63,335 nucleotides of DNA from Leptolyngbya sp. FACHB-60 (GCF_014695775.1 NZ_JACJOX010000051.1:1-63335); one strand, 5' to 3'. Positions 41,607-51,354 are shown, numbered from the stretch's first letter. Made by a program: numbers and translations. The notes: a model not told the origin generated them from the sequence alone.

Positions 41607-41638
41607 CGCTTTCTCCCCTTGATCAAGGGGAGAAAGCG
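41607..41638. terminator. Perfect 32-bp palindrome between glgX and topoisomerase IB
   Basis: Arms CGCTTTCTCCCCTTGA and TCAAGGGGAGAAAGCG abut exactly. On the minus strand it is followed by GTATTTTTATAA, so it suits termination of the topoisomerase transcript and may also stop glgX. A hairpin would open to a loop of at least 4 nt. Confidence 0.7.
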
Positions 41639-41719
41639 CTAACTGTTGTTGACAGGATTTAGAGTTCGAGTTTGCTCAGCGACATCGAGTAGAGCAGCTA
41701 AATCCTGGTTCCTGACAAC

Positions 41720-42808
41720 TTATTTTTGTTGTTGGGGATAACTGAGCACCGCAACTAAAGCCTTTTCTTCAGTGGTTAAATCCAGATCGCTGGGGGCCTG
41801 TTCTGCCCCTTGCCAGACTTCTAGCAGCCAGCCGGCTTCGTAGGCCTGGGTCACGGTGGGGTGTACGTAAAACTTGCGGCAGGTGGCAACCCGATTGCCC
41901 AGGTGCTGCGCCGCCCCTTTAATGGCCTCGCGAATGTTGGCCTGAGCCTGGGTTTTTGAGGTGGGTTCCCCTAGTTCGTTGAGAATTTGGGCTGTGTAGA
42001 CGGTGCCAGCCCAGGTGCGAAAGTCTTTGGAGGTGAAGTCTTCGCCAGTAATGGTTTGCAGATAGCGGTTGACATCGTCGGAATCGATCGCGTGATGTTG
42101 CCCCTCGTCATCCAAATACTGAAACAGCTGTTGACCGGGGAGGTCTTGGCAAAGCTTGATCGCTCGGGCCAAGCGGCGATCGCTCAGTTCAATCTCGTGC
42201 TCTACACCACTTTTGCCCACGAAGTGAAAGCGAATTTTGCTCGTTCCTACCTCCACATGCTGTTCCTGTAGGGTAGTTAGCCCAAAGGACTGGTTTTGCT
42301 CTCGGTACTCGTCGTTGCCGATGCGAATCACGGTAGCATCGAGCAGCCGCACGACAACCGCCAGCAGCTTTTCTCGGGGTAGACCCCGCAGGCGAAGATC
42401 GCGATCAGTGACCTCGCGAATCAGGGGGCGGGCATAGGCAAAGGGAATCAGCCGGTCAAACTTGGTCTGGTTGCGAACCGTCCGCCAGTTGGGATGGTAG
42501 CGGTACTGCTTGCGACCTTTGCCGTCGCGGCCGGTAGCCAGCAGATGACCGTCGGGAGAGGGGCAGATCCACACCGTTTCCCACGCGGGGGGAATCACTA
42601 GAGCCTTGATTCGTTTCAGCTGGTCGGGGTCTGAGATGCGATCGCCCCTCTCGTCAAAGTAGATGAACCCCTTGCCGCTGCGCCGCCGCCCCCAACCGGG
42701 GCGATCGTCGCAGACGTAGCGCAACCCAGCAGCCCGAGCTGACTGAGCCGGTTCCTCAATTGTGACTGAGGGGGCACTAGTTATAAGCTGAGGCAAAACT
42801 TTAGCCAT
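41720..42808 (-). CDS. DNA topoisomerase IB
   Basis: A bacterial type IB topoisomerase relaxes supercoils through a 3'-phosphotyrosine link. The 362-residue protein has RYVCDDRPGWGRRRSGKGF, ALVIPPAWETVWICPSPDGH, IRIGNDEYREQNQSFGLTTL, KDFRTWAGTVYTAQIL with catalytic Arg, and the active-site Tyr in CRKFYVHPTV near residue 321. Length is usual for the short bacterial (poxvirus-like) enzymes. These are scattered among bacteria and not universal in cyanobacteria, so acquisition in the past is likely. It is flanked by non-coding sequence on both sides. Confidence 0.94.
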   Translation of the reverse strand: MAKVLPQLITSAPSVTIEEPAQSARAAGLRYVCDDRPGWGRRRSGKGFIYFDERGDRISDPDQLKRIKALVIPPAWETVWICPSPDGHLLATGRDGKGRKQYRYHPNWRTVRNQTKFDRLIPFAYARPLIREVTDRDLRLRGLPREKLLAVVVRLLDATVIRIGNDEYREQNQSFGLTTLQEQHVEVGTSKIRFHFVGKSGVEHEIELSDRRLARAIKLCQDLPGQQLFQYLDDEGQHHAIDSDDVNRYLQTITGEDFTSKDFRTWAGTVYTAQILNELGEPTSKTQAQANIREAIKGAAQHLGNRVATCRKFYVHPTVTQAYEAGWLLEVWQGAEQAPSDLDLTTEEKALVAVLSYPQQQK

Positions 42809-43050
42809 TTACATTTTAAGTCGAGCAAACCAGGACATTGCCCAACAGCGATGCACGCACTGGTCTGGTAATTTCTCTAGCTTAGGAAGGCCCAAAGTCT
42901 GCTGGCTCTAGCCTAGGTAGAGTTATACGGGAGGATAATCGTCGATTAGCAGCAAGGAGGAACCGAGGTTCTCGCTGGAGTTCAAATATTGAAATCACTC
43001 ACAGCAGAGAAACAGCTCCTTTAATAGTAGGAGAAACATCAATTTCTCTA

Positions 43051-43314
43051 TCAATCTGAGGAGGAAAGCCGTCCTTCAATGGGCTCATATTCGTCTTCTA
43101 GCAGCCAGGTTTGAGCCTCGTCGTAGGTGGCGCTGCTAAATACAATCTTGTAGCCATCAGATGGATCGTGTACGAGGCAACTGCCAGAGGGCTCACCTAT
43201 TAACAACAAGAGGTAGGGCGGAGACAGCAAGGGGTCGATCCACACTTCAACGAAATCCCAGTCAGTCTTGGCTGGGTCGTGTGCGGGGGATGACGTGGTA
43301 TCGATCTTCTGCAT
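43051..43314 (-). CDS. Small acidic protein, possible immunity or antitoxin partner
   Basis: ATG at 43314 is preferred; a TTG lies one codon upstream. The 87-residue product is acidic (DWDFVEVWIDPLLSPPYLLL, ATYDEAQTWLLEDEYEPIEG) with no signal or membrane segment. It overlaps the end of the upstream gene (43262-43603) by 53 bp in another frame, so the pair must be co-transcribed and co-translated. Small acidic proteins placed immediately after a basic small protein are often immunity proteins or antitoxins; here that is only an inference. No family is recognised. Confidence 0.65.
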   Translation of the reverse strand: MQKIDTTSSPAHDPAKTDWDFVEVWIDPLLSPPYLLLLIGEPSGSCLVHDPSDGYKIVFSSATYDEAQTWLLEDEYEPIEGRLSSSD

Positions 43315-43603
43315 CAATTTTTACCTCTCCATAAAATAACGGAGTGCTTAAACCATCTTTGGGGTTGATGCGATAACCAATGGCTTCGGCAAAAAACAAG
43401 CCGTAACGCTCATACCCTCGAATGCTGCCTGTAAACTCGCCCCTAGCAATAATGGCTTGGGCAACCCTCTCCATTGTGGCTGCATTCTTAAAAATATGAG
43501 CAGCCCTGCCTCGTCGGAGTAGTCGCTGCACCTGAGGCGTATTGGGCAAATGCTTGGCGACGTGTCTGGTATCGAGAGTAATCTCACGTTCAATACCACT
43601 CAT
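43262..43603 (-). CDS. Small basic protein resembling a polymorphic-toxin C-terminal domain
   Basis: The 113-residue protein has LDTRHVAKHLPNTPQVQRLL, RGEFTGSIRGYERYGLFFAE and a C-terminal GEVKIDAEDRYHVIPRTRPS. I know closely similar stand-alone proteins from many cyanobacteria as a domain of unknown function (I believe DUF6972). The conserved His, Arg, Tyr and the end RYHVIPRTRPS resemble nuclease toxin modules found at the tips of polymorphic toxins, but catalysis is unproved. It overlaps the following acidic gene by 53 bp. The start ATG 43603 lies 30 bp after the end of mfd in the direction of transcription, so mfd read-through is possible. Confidence 0.65.
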   Translation of the reverse strand: MSGIEREITLDTRHVAKHLPNTPQVQRLLRRGRAAHIFKNAATMERVAQAIIARGEFTGSIRGYERYGLFFAEAIGYRINPKDGLSTPLFYGEVKIDAEDRYHVIPRTRPSQD

Positions 43604-43633
43604 GCATAGCTCATGCGAAATGTACCAACGACC

Positions 43634-46600
43634 TTACCCCAACACTGGCTCTGGCATTGCCCCCTGCAAATACCCCAACCATTCGGTCAGGCTCTCAAGC
43701 TGCTTTTCGGGTTTGAGCACGCCCAAGCCACGCACCACGACCTTGCCGCCGCTGTAGACAAAGCGCGTTTTCAGGTGGCTGGGCAGATTCTCGCTGATCT
43801 TCTTCCAGGCGGGCTCTTCCATTGGGGTTTCCATCACCACGTGCTGCTTGCCCTCGGGCTTGATGCGCGAGAAACCGGCGTGCTTGGCCACCAGCTTGAG
43901 TTGCAGCATGCGCACGAGTTGCTCGGTGGCGTAGGGGATGGGGCCATAGCGATCGCTCAAATCCGCCGCAATTTGCATTAGCTCGACCTTGCTGTTGGCC
44001 GAGGCCAGGGAGCGGTAGGCTCCCATCTTTTGCTCCAGGTCGGGGATGTAGTCGTTGGGCACAAAGGCGGTGACGTTGAGATCCACCTGAGTGTCCTCCA
44101 CCTTGGGAATGTCTTGACCACGAATTTCGGCGATTTCTTCTTCGAGCATATCCATGTAGAGGTCGAAGCCAATCGCATCCATCTGCCCCGACTGCTCGGC
44201 CCCCAGCAGGTTGCCGACGCCGCGGATTTCCATGTCGCGCATGGCCAGCTGATAGCCCGAGCCGAGTTGGGTAAATTCTTGGATGGCGCGCAGGCGCTGG
44301 CGGGCTTTGTCGGTGAGAGACTTTTTGGGGTAAAACAGCCAGGCGTGAGCCTGAATGCCCGCCCGTCCGACTCTTCCCCGCAGCTGGTAGAGCTGAGAGA
44401 GGCCAAAACGGTGGGCATCTTCGATCAGAATGGTGTTGACCCGAGGGATATCCAGCCCCGACTCGATGATGGTGGTGCAGAGCAGCACTTCGGCGTCGCC
44501 GTTGCTGAAGGTGAGCATGGTCGATTCCAGCTCGCCTTCGTCCATCTGGCCGTGGGCGATCGCAATTCTCGCCGCTGGCACCATCTCGCGAATTTTGGCA
44601 GAAACCTCCTCAATGCCCTCAACCCGAGGCACCACGTAGAACACTTGGCCACCCCGATCCAATTCTTGGCGAATGGCAGTGCGGATCGCTTCGGGATCGT
44701 GGGGCGACAGGTGGGTTTTAATCGGGCGACGCGACGGCGGCGGCGTGGTGATTAGACTCATTTCGCGCACGCCGGAGAGGGCCATGTAGAGGGTGCGGGG
44801 GATCGGGGTAGCGCTGAGGGTGAGCACATCCACCTGGGTTTTGAGGGATTTAATTCGCTCTTTTTGATTGACGCCAAAGCGCTGTTCTTCATCGACCACC
44901 AGCAGCCCCAGGCTTTTGAAGGCAACCCCTTTGCCAAGCAGTTGGTGGGTGCCCACTACCACGTCGAGTTCGCCGGTCTTTAGCCGTTGCAGAATGTCTT
45001 TTTTCTCGGTCAGGCTGCGGAAGCGGTTGAGCAGCCCCACCTGGATCGGGTAGGGAGCGAAGCGCTCTTTGAGGGTGTGGTAGTGCTGCTGGGTGAGGAT
45101 GGTGGTGGGAGCCAGCAGCGCTACCTGCTGCCCGGCGGTGACGGCTTTGAAGATGGCGCGCAGGGCAACTTCGGTTTTGCCAAAGCCGACATCGCCGCAG
45201 ACTAGGCGATCCATGGGGCGATCGCTCTCCATGTCGCGCTTGACATCTTGCACCGCCTTGAGCTGGTCGGGGGTAGCTTGGTAGGGAAAGGAGTCTTCGA
45301 GTTCCTGCTGCCAAGGCATGTCGGCGGGGTAAGAAAAGCCCTCCATCTTGGCCCGCTGGGCGTAGAGCCTGAGCAGATCTACCGCCACTTTTTGGATGGC
45401 TTTTTTGGCCCGGCCCTTGGTTTTTTCCCAGGCGGTGCTGGTCATTTTGTTGAGCACCGGGGCCTGGCTGCTGGCCGCCCGGTAGCGGGAGAGGGAGCCC
45501 ACTTGGTCAGCGGCCACCCGTAGCAGCCCGTCGGCGTACTGAATTACTAGGTAGTCGCGGGTTTCATTGTTGAGCACCAGGCTTTCGAGCTTGATGAATT
45601 TGCCGATGCCGTGGCTGCGGTGAACGACAAAATCCCCCGGCTTCATCTTGTTGGGGTCGACCTGTTTGGAGGCAGCCCGCCGCCGCTTGCGCACGTAGCC
45701 CCCGGTAGCGAGGGTGTGCTGACCAAAGAATTCGCGGTCTGTCACCACCACGATGCGGAAGGTGGGCAACACAAAACCTTCTAATTCCGCCAATCCTGAA
45801 TACTTGACCGCCACAGGGACATGCTGGGTATGCAGCTTGTCGATCGCATTGAAATCTTTGGGGTTAGGAATGAACTGGGCCGGGCAGTCATGCTCTTGCA
45901 GCAGAGACACCGAGCGCGAGGGCTGGGCCGAGGCCAGCCAAACCGAGTACTTGCGATCGCACTCCTTGCGAATCGTCTCGGCTAGCTTGCCAAACTGGTG
46001 CGGAATCGCCTGCACCGGACGACTCGATAGGTTTAGGCCACTGTTGGCCTCAGCAATTTCAGATAGATCAATGCGAGGGAACACCTCAGCATCGCTGAGG
46101 GTGTCGAGAAAGGCGCGGTGGATCTTGGGCAATTGAACCGCCGTCTCTCCCTCTGCCGGGCTGGTGCTATTGACTTCGTTCCAGTGGTCCTCGACATGCT
46201 CGAGCCAGCGATCGCTGTGGGCCTGGCACTGATCTACCTCATCCACCGCCATCAGGGTGTTTTCGGGCAGGTAGTCTAACAGAGAGGCAGGTTGGGAAAA
46301 CGCTAGCCCCAGCCAGCGGCGGGTGCCTTCGGGCAGAATGCCGCTTTCTAGCCCTTCTTGAGCGGCTTCAGAAAGCAGTCCTTCCAGCTTGCCCTGCGAT
46401 CGCAAATGCTCAATGATCACCGGGCCATACTGGGTAGGGGTGAGCACCAAGTGGTCAATGGCGTCTAAGGATCTTTGGGTGGCGGGGTCAAATTCTCGCA
46501 GGCGCTCCAGCTCATCGCCAAACAGTTCTAGCCGCACCGGCAGCTCTGACGCCACCGGATATACGTCGATGATGTCGCCCCGCTGCGCCCACTGGCCCTC

Positions 46601-47137
46601 GGTTTCAACCACCGTGACGCGCTCGTAGCCGAGGGCAGCCAACCGCTGTCCCAAAGCCTTGAAGTTGATTTCCTGCTTTAGCTCCAGCCGCAGGCAGTAA
46701 GGCTCTAGGGCTGAGACCGGCGGTAGGTGAGGTTGTAATGCCCGTTCGGTCGCGACCACCGCCAGCTTGCGCAATGGCGATGCTTCCCCAGCAGCCCGCA
46801 GGGCTAACAGCTCTGCCAAGACCTGCAGCTGCCCCCAGGTCATTTCTGACTCTTGGTCAAAGGGGTCGTAGGGGGAGGCTTCGGAGGTGGGGTAAAAGTG
46901 CACAGTGTCCCAGCCCATGGCTTCGAGCTGGGTGGCCCAGCGTCCGGCTTCTTCTAGCGTGGCGGTAATGACCAACAAGGGGCGCTGCTGAGCTAGGGCC
47001 AGAGCTGAGGATACAAGCCCCTTGGGCAATCGAGCCACGCCGTTGAGCACCAGCTGGCCCTGCTGGTCGAGCTTAGTTAGCAGTTCCCTAGCTAAAGGGG
47101 AGCGTTGCAGAGCACGGGTAATGGAAGAAAAGGCCAT
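43634..47137 (-). CDS. mfd: Transcription-repair coupling factor Mfd
   Basis: Mfd removes RNA polymerase stalled at DNA damage and recruits UvrA. The 1167-residue protein has the UvrB-like N-terminus, the RNAP-interacting CarD-like domain (KPGDFVVHRSHGIGKFIKLE), the helicase core with Walker A CGDVGFGKTEVALRA, DEEQRFGV (DEEQ box), LTLSATPIPRTLYMAL, and the translocation region DAHRFGLSQLYQLRGRVGR; the C-terminal TRCF domain is at the end (YIPDLEQKMGAYR). Length is standard. It starts at ATG 47137, with an isolated upstream region. Confidence 0.98.
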   Translation of the reverse strand: MAFSSITRALQRSPLARELLTKLDQQGQLVLNGVARLPKGLVSSALALAQQRPLLVITATLEEAGRWATQLEAMGWDTVHFYPTSEASPYDPFDQESEMTWGQLQVLAELLALRAAGEASPLRKLAVVATERALQPHLPPVSALEPYCLRLELKQEINFKALGQRLAALGYERVTVVETEGQWAQRGDIIDVYPVASELPVRLELFGDELERLREFDPATQRSLDAIDHLVLTPTQYGPVIIEHLRSQGKLEGLLSEAAQEGLESGILPEGTRRWLGLAFSQPASLLDYLPENTLMAVDEVDQCQAHSDRWLEHVEDHWNEVNSTSPAEGETAVQLPKIHRAFLDTLSDAEVFPRIDLSEIAEANSGLNLSSRPVQAIPHQFGKLAETIRKECDRKYSVWLASAQPSRSVSLLQEHDCPAQFIPNPKDFNAIDKLHTQHVPVAVKYSGLAELEGFVLPTFRIVVVTDREFFGQHTLATGGYVRKRRRAASKQVDPNKMKPGDFVVHRSHGIGKFIKLESLVLNNETRDYLVIQYADGLLRVAADQVGSLSRYRAASSQAPVLNKMTSTAWEKTKGRAKKAIQKVAVDLLRLYAQRAKMEGFSYPADMPWQQELEDSFPYQATPDQLKAVQDVKRDMESDRPMDRLVCGDVGFGKTEVALRAIFKAVTAGQQVALLAPTTILTQQHYHTLKERFAPYPIQVGLLNRFRSLTEKKDILQRLKTGELDVVVGTHQLLGKGVAFKSLGLLVVDEEQRFGVNQKERIKSLKTQVDVLTLSATPIPRTLYMALSGVREMSLITTPPPSRRPIKTHLSPHDPEAIRTAIRQELDRGGQVFYVVPRVEGIEEVSAKIREMVPAARIAIAHGQMDEGELESTMLTFSNGDAEVLLCTTIIESGLDIPRVNTILIEDAHRFGLSQLYQLRGRVGRAGIQAHAWLFYPKKSLTDKARQRLRAIQEFTQLGSGYQLAMRDMEIRGVGNLLGAEQSGQMDAIGFDLYMDMLEEEIAEIRGQDIPKVEDTQVDLNVTAFVPNDYIPDLEQKMGAYRSLASANSKVELMQIAADLSDRYGPIPYATEQLVRMLQLKLVAKHAGFSRIKPEGKQHVVMETPMEEPAWKKISENLPSHLKTRFVYSGGKVVVRGLGVLKPEKQLESLTEWLGYLQGAMPEPVLG

Positions 47138-47472
47138 AGGACGCGCGACAGGGCAAAATTAGAAGCACAAAACCCCCTCAACTTTGCAGCAGAGGGCATG
47201 GACAATCGGCCTTAGAGAGCCAGCCTCACGTTACTTATTTTAATAATGGCCAAGCCATTATGACAGCTTTATGGAACGCTACTGAGCTAAAAGAAACGTT
47301 TCTGACTCAAACACCCAAGAGCTGATCATGGGAGTTGCCACCAGCGGTTGAGCCCGCTTAGCCCAAAAGTAACAGCCAACAAATTCTATGTTTAGGGCGA
47401 CAGATAAATGTCAAGCGCGCCCTAACTGAGGGAACTGCTGCTCTGGCACTATGAGGGGTTCGCCAAGGCAGA
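47138..47472. promoter_or_regulatory. Region upstream of mfd
   Basis: About 335 bp. A perfect small inverted repeat TAATGGC-CAA-GCCATTA (47244-47260) lies about 107 bp upstream of the mfd start in an AT-rich stretch and could be an operator. Nothing else is recognised. Confidence 0.4.
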
Positions 47473-48159
47473 TCAATGAGAGCGGTGGGGGTATTGAGGA
47501 CAGCTGGCGGTCTCTCGGAAACGGTGTTTGGCCTGATGCAGAAGCGATCGCACCTCGTCGTCAGAGGTTTGAGCAAATTCTTCGTACCAAAGCCCTACCG
47601 CATAGAACGGTTGAGGAGTCTCGGCACAGATGATGCGGTCAACGACAGTTCCGACCCAGTTGCAAGCCTCACGGTCAGCCACCGGAACGGCTACGATCAA
47701 TTGCTTAGGACGCTGCTGCTTAACGGCTTCAATAGCAACCTGAATTGTCGCCCCGGTGGCTAGACCATCGTCAACCAAAATAACGGTGCGATCGCGCAGA
47801 TCCAGAGGAGCAAGATTGTCTCGATACGCTTTCTCTCGCCGCCGCAGTTCCTCTTGTTCGTGCTGCACCACGACATCAATTGCTTCAGGCGAAATAGCCA
47901 GCCGCTGGATTAGATCTTGATTAAAATATATAAAGTTTCCCGAGGCGATCGACCCCATAGCGGTCTCTCTAAACCCCGGTATACCCAGCTTTCGCACAAC
48001 CAGTACATCTAGGGGAGCCTCAAGGGCATTGGCAATTTGGGCTGCAACCGGTACGCCACCTCGGGGTAGCGCAATGACGATTACACCAGGCCGATTGGCG
48101 TAGGACTGCAACAGATTGGCCAATCGTTGCCCAGCATCAACTCTATTTTGAAAAAGCAT
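47473..48159 (-). CDS. Phosphoribosyltransferase family protein
   Basis: ATG at 48159 (MLFQNRVDAGQRLA) is preferred; the frame runs upstream to 48252 but that part is AT-rich spacer. The 228-residue product shows the type I PRTase fold: IVIALPRGGVPVAAQIA, VRKLGIPG, and the PRPP loop VILVDDGLATGATIQVAIEA. It matches the group of PRTases seen in many bacteria with the insertion AMGSIASGN, whose substrate is not known. The C-terminal tail (CPQYPHRSH) is basic. Confidence 0.9.
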   Translation of the reverse strand: MLFQNRVDAGQRLANLLQSYANRPGVIVIALPRGGVPVAAQIANALEAPLDVLVVRKLGIPGFRETAMGSIASGNFIYFNQDLIQRLAISPEAIDVVVQHEQEELRRREKAYRDNLAPLDLRDRTVILVDDGLATGATIQVAIEAVKQQRPKQLIVAVPVADREACNWVGTVVDRIICAETPQPFYAVGLWYEEFAQTSDDEVRSLLHQAKHRFRETASCPQYPHRSH

Positions 48160-48609
48160 GGCTTTGAACTCAATAAAGTATGACCAGATAACTGGGATAC
48201 ACAACGTCTGGTTGGTCAGGTATTTACTTGATTTAATGCCATATTTATTCACTCTTTAGTAACTTTTGGACTGGCGAAAAAATAGGCTTTTAGCGCTAAT
48301 ACTAAAAATTTGATTCCATGAATAAATGGTATGGCGCTCAGTTAGCAGCAGCTTCTTTCATTAGATGTATTTCTTAAGAAAAAAGCCGAGCAATATTTTG
48401 CCACTCAAAGGAGCGATTGCCAGCAGTAATTAAGCAAGTTGGCAAACCTTAGAAATGTCTCAATTTTTATGAAGATGCGTTAAGCTAGCGCGCTAACGCA
48501 TTGGCCTAGACTTGGCGGTGTGTCAGGCTTACAGCTCAACACACCGTGCGACAGCGTTGCTTTAGGTTGACCTGCGTTCTCATCCGTTCAGGTGGCTAAA
48601 ACTCAGGCG
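48160..48609. other. Intergenic region
   Basis: About 450 bp, AT-rich near 48230-48440. It includes the PRTase promoter (minus). No gene, repeat or RNA is recognised. Confidence 0.35.
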
Positions 48610-49050
48610 TCAGTCGGTGTAGATGCGCTCTACCGAGAAGCTGTCGATAGTATCTTCAAAACGGTTAAAGGTAACGCGCATTTCGTCGTAGGCTCGGGCA
48701 GTAGAGATGCCCCCCGGCGTAGGGCACTGCACCTGCAATAACGTTTGGAATGACTCGTACGTTGCGTGGGTGTACAACGTCTTTTCGCAGAGGGGGCTGA
48801 TAAAGCCTTCAATGGCAAGCTGGTTGAGTGCTGCTACCCCCATGGGGCTTTGCAGCACAAAGCGCCAAATTAGTGCTTCATCGGCTGCGTTGGCGGGTCG
48901 CCACACCCCAGACAAAGCCGATGCTTCCGCCGTTTGGGCCAGGCTCGGTTTGGCCTGGGTGACCATCGAAATGCCGGCCCCACCGGCAACCAGTAGACCG
49001 AAGCCAGCAGCTAGCCCAAACCACCGCGATAATCCTGTCTGTGTCTTCAT
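48610..49050 (-). CDS. Secreted protein of unknown function
   Basis: ATG at 49050 (MKTQTGLSRWFGL) gives 146 residues; upstream codons are not protein-like. A signal peptide with hydrophobic core WFGLAAGFGLLVAGGAGISM is followed by likely cleavage after SLAQT. The mature part has two cysteines (PLCEKT and VQCPTPG) and FVLQSPMGVAALNQLA and DSFSVERIYTD; the disulphide fits export. No family is recognised. It lies 131 bp downstream of msrB on the same strand. Confidence 0.75.
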   Translation of the reverse strand: MKTQTGLSRWFGLAAGFGLLVAGGAGISMVTQAKPSLAQTAEASALSGVWRPANAADEALIWRFVLQSPMGVAALNQLAIEGFISPLCEKTLYTHATYESFQTLLQVQCPTPGGISTARAYDEMRVTFNRFEDTIDSFSVERIYTD

Positions 49051-49181
49051 GGCATTCTCTTGTAACTGTTGCCCCATTCTAGGAAGGCTAACGGGAGCAA
49101 CTACCTGGGTTACAAGATTTGCAACAGCAAGCCCCCGTTGTGACCGAGGCCGCAACGGGGGCAAAAGACGAGCTTAGGAGT

Positions 49182-49697
49182 CTAGGCTGTCTTGGGCACG
49201 AACTCCAGGGAGACCCCGTTCATGCAGTAGCGCTGGCCGGTGGGGGCAGGTCCATCGGGGAAGACGTGGCCCAGGTGACCACCGCAGTTGGCACAGTGCA
49301 CTTCGACCCGAGTCATAAAGAAGGAGCGATCGGTGGTGGTAGCGATGGCACCCTCAATGGGCGCGTAGAAGCTGGGCCAGCCGGTGCCGCTGTTAAACTT
49401 GGTGTCAGAGGTAAATAGGGGAGTGCCGCAGCCCGAGCAGTTGTAGGTACCGGGCTCATAGACCTTGTCGAGGGGGCTAGAACCAGCCCGCTCGGTGCCG
49501 TGCTGGCGCAGTACGCGAAACTGCTCTGAAGTGAGCTGATCGCGCCATTCTTGATCGGTTTTGTTGACGGTAAACTGTTCGTTGGTAGTAGCCATAGTAT
49601 CCAGTTGATTAGAGAGGACTTCAGCGGTGAAATTATTCAAAAGCCAGGTGCCGCCAACAACGGCGGTGCCCGCTTCCAGTAGCTTGCGTCGCTTCAT
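49182..49697 (-). CDS. msrB: Peptide-methionine (R)-S-oxide reductase MsrB
   Basis: MsrB reduces methionine-R-sulphoxide in proteins. The 171-residue protein has two zinc pairs (CSGCGTPLF and CANCGGHLGHVFPDGP) and the catalytic cysteine in GQRYCMNGVSLEF. Unlike cytosolic MsrB it has a 40-residue N-terminal extension beginning MKRRKLLEAGTAVVGGTWLL, which resembles a Tat-type signal or a membrane anchor, so it may work in the periplasm or thylakoid lumen. A second in-frame ATG (MATTNEQF) could produce a cytosolic form. Confidence 0.95.
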   Translation of the reverse strand: MKRRKLLEAGTAVVGGTWLLNNFTAEVLSNQLDTMATTNEQFTVNKTDQEWRDQLTSEQFRVLRQHGTERAGSSPLDKVYEPGTYNCSGCGTPLFTSDTKFNSGTGWPSFYAPIEGAIATTTDRSFFMTRVEVHCANCGGHLGHVFPDGPAPTGQRYCMNGVSLEFVPKTA

Positions 49698-49852
49698 GGC
49701 AGAGTATCAGTAGGGTGTAAGGACCGGCGATCGCCAACCATGCCGTGGTCAGAACCTTGTTTTATTTAACTTAACGTATCTCCCCTAGGCAACGCTGATA
49801 GCGCCCTGAGAATTGGTGGCAATTTCCCTGAATCCCTTTTATTTAGTAGGCT

Positions 49853-51124
49853 ATGACTACGATTGATTCGCTTCAGGGATTGTCGCCGAGCCCTATGTCA
49901 GCTGTTACCTCTGTTCCATCTACTCGCCGCGACCGCGCCTGGCCCTTCTGGCCCCTAGTGCCCCTTTACCCTTATGGGCAGCGACCGACCCAGCGGGTGG
50001 AGGTGGTCAAAGACCAGGTATGGACCTTTGAGCAATTCCAGGGCATTTTCTACGTGGTCGTGCCGATTCGCATGACGGTAGTGCGGCTGGAGCCCGCCGG
50101 TCTGCTGGTGTATTCCCCAGTCGCCCCCACGCCGGAGTGCGTTGCCCTGGTGCGCGAGCTAGAGGGGCGCTACGGCCCAGTGACCTACATTGTCATGTCT
50201 ACAGTGACGGGCATTGAGCACAAGGTGTTTGTAGGCCCCTTTGCCCGCCAATTTCCCCAGGCGCAGGTATATGTCACGCCCAACCAGTGGAGTTTTCCGC
50301 TCAATTTGCCGCTGCCGTGGCTGGGGCTACCGCGCGATCGCACCCATATTCTCCCCGCTGATAGCTCCCAGGCTCCCTTTGCCGACCAGGTTGACTATGC
50401 CCTGCTGTCCCCGATCGATCTGGGGTTGGGGCCATTTGGCGAAACCGCCTGCTTTCATCGGGCCAGCCGCACGCTGATGCTGACCGATGCGATCGTGGCC
50501 ATCCCAGCGGAGCCACCAGCGATCGTGCAGATCGACCCGTTTCCGCTGCTGTTTCACGCTAGAGACAAGGCGACCGATGCGATCGTCGATACTCCTGAGA
50601 ATCGCCGCAGAGGTTGGCAGCGAATTGCCTTGTTTGCCTTGTACTTTTGCCCCAGCACCTTGGATGTAGCCACTACAGGAGAAATGTTGCAAGAGGCAAA
50701 GCAGGCCCCGGTGCGATCGCGCCAGCACTACTTCGGCCTCTACCCCTTTCGCTGGCGGTCTGACTGGTCCAAATCCTTTGAAGCGCTGCACAATGGCGGG
50801 CAGCTTCAAGTAGCGCCAATCCTCAAAACCTTAATCTTTAACCGAGGCCCAGAAGCAGTTTTAGACTGGGCAAAAACAGTCGCCAACTGGCAATTCGAGC
50901 GCATTATTCCAGGTCATTTAGACGCTCCCATCGCCGCTACCCCAGAGCAGTTTCTAGAAGCGTTTGATTTTTTGCAAGGTGATCTAGCCTCTGAAGCCAG
51001 TGCAGCTTTGCCAGCGGCTGATTTTGGACTGTTGCAGCAAATTGAGGCGTTGTTGCTCAGTCGGGGCATTTCTCGACCTCGCCAGGCGCTTCTTAACCTC
51101 CAGGAGAGCAAAAAAGAAGCCTAG
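49853..51124 (+). CDS. DUF4336 domain-containing protein
   Basis: The 423-residue protein has WPLVPLYPYGQRPTQRVEV and VWTFEQFQGIFYVVVPIRMT near the start, and later IVMSTVTGIEHKVFVGPFAR, LMLTDAIVAIP and RIIPGHLDAPIA. These fit the cyanobacterial/plant DUF4336 family, which seems related to metallo-beta-lactamase folds (His and Asp in place of the HxHxD motif are degenerate: TGIEHK, GHLDAP). The C-terminal 60 residues are a helical extension. The function is unknown. It is divergent from msrB. Confidence 0.85.
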   Translation: MTTIDSLQGLSPSPMSAVTSVPSTRRDRAWPFWPLVPLYPYGQRPTQRVEVVKDQVWTFEQFQGIFYVVVPIRMTVVRLEPAGLLVYSPVAPTPECVALVRELEGRYGPVTYIVMSTVTGIEHKVFVGPFARQFPQAQVYVTPNQWSFPLNLPLPWLGLPRDRTHILPADSSQAPFADQVDYALLSPIDLGLGPFGETACFHRASRTLMLTDAIVAIPAEPPAIVQIDPFPLLFHARDKATDAIVDTPENRRRGWQRIALFALYFCPSTLDVATTGEMLQEAKQAPVRSRQHYFGLYPFRWRSDWSKSFEALHNGGQLQVAPILKTLIFNRGPEAVLDWAKTVANWQFERIIPGHLDAPIAATPEQFLEAFDFLQGDLASEASAALPAADFGLLQQIEALLLSRGISRPRQALLNLQESKKEA

Positions 51125-51354
51125 GGTACCTCTGCCCAAGGGTTGCGGTGTCAGCGCCACAGGCTTAAAGCCTTTGCTCGGTTCACCATTCTCTACGTGA
51201 TCACAGCCATCGAGATCGTTAGTAATCCGACGGTAACCTCTGCGGTTTTCAGCTCGGTTTCTGGCTCTCTACTTCCTTTGCATTATGGGGTGACGTTTAG
51301 GGGGCAGCATTAATGGCCATTGCGAAGCGCACTGAAATTTCAGACGTTTAGGCA

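Noticed and set aside
43051..47137. Many long antisense frames over mfd
   Set aside because: Shadows of a high-GC gene; mfd motifs are unambiguous on the minus strand.
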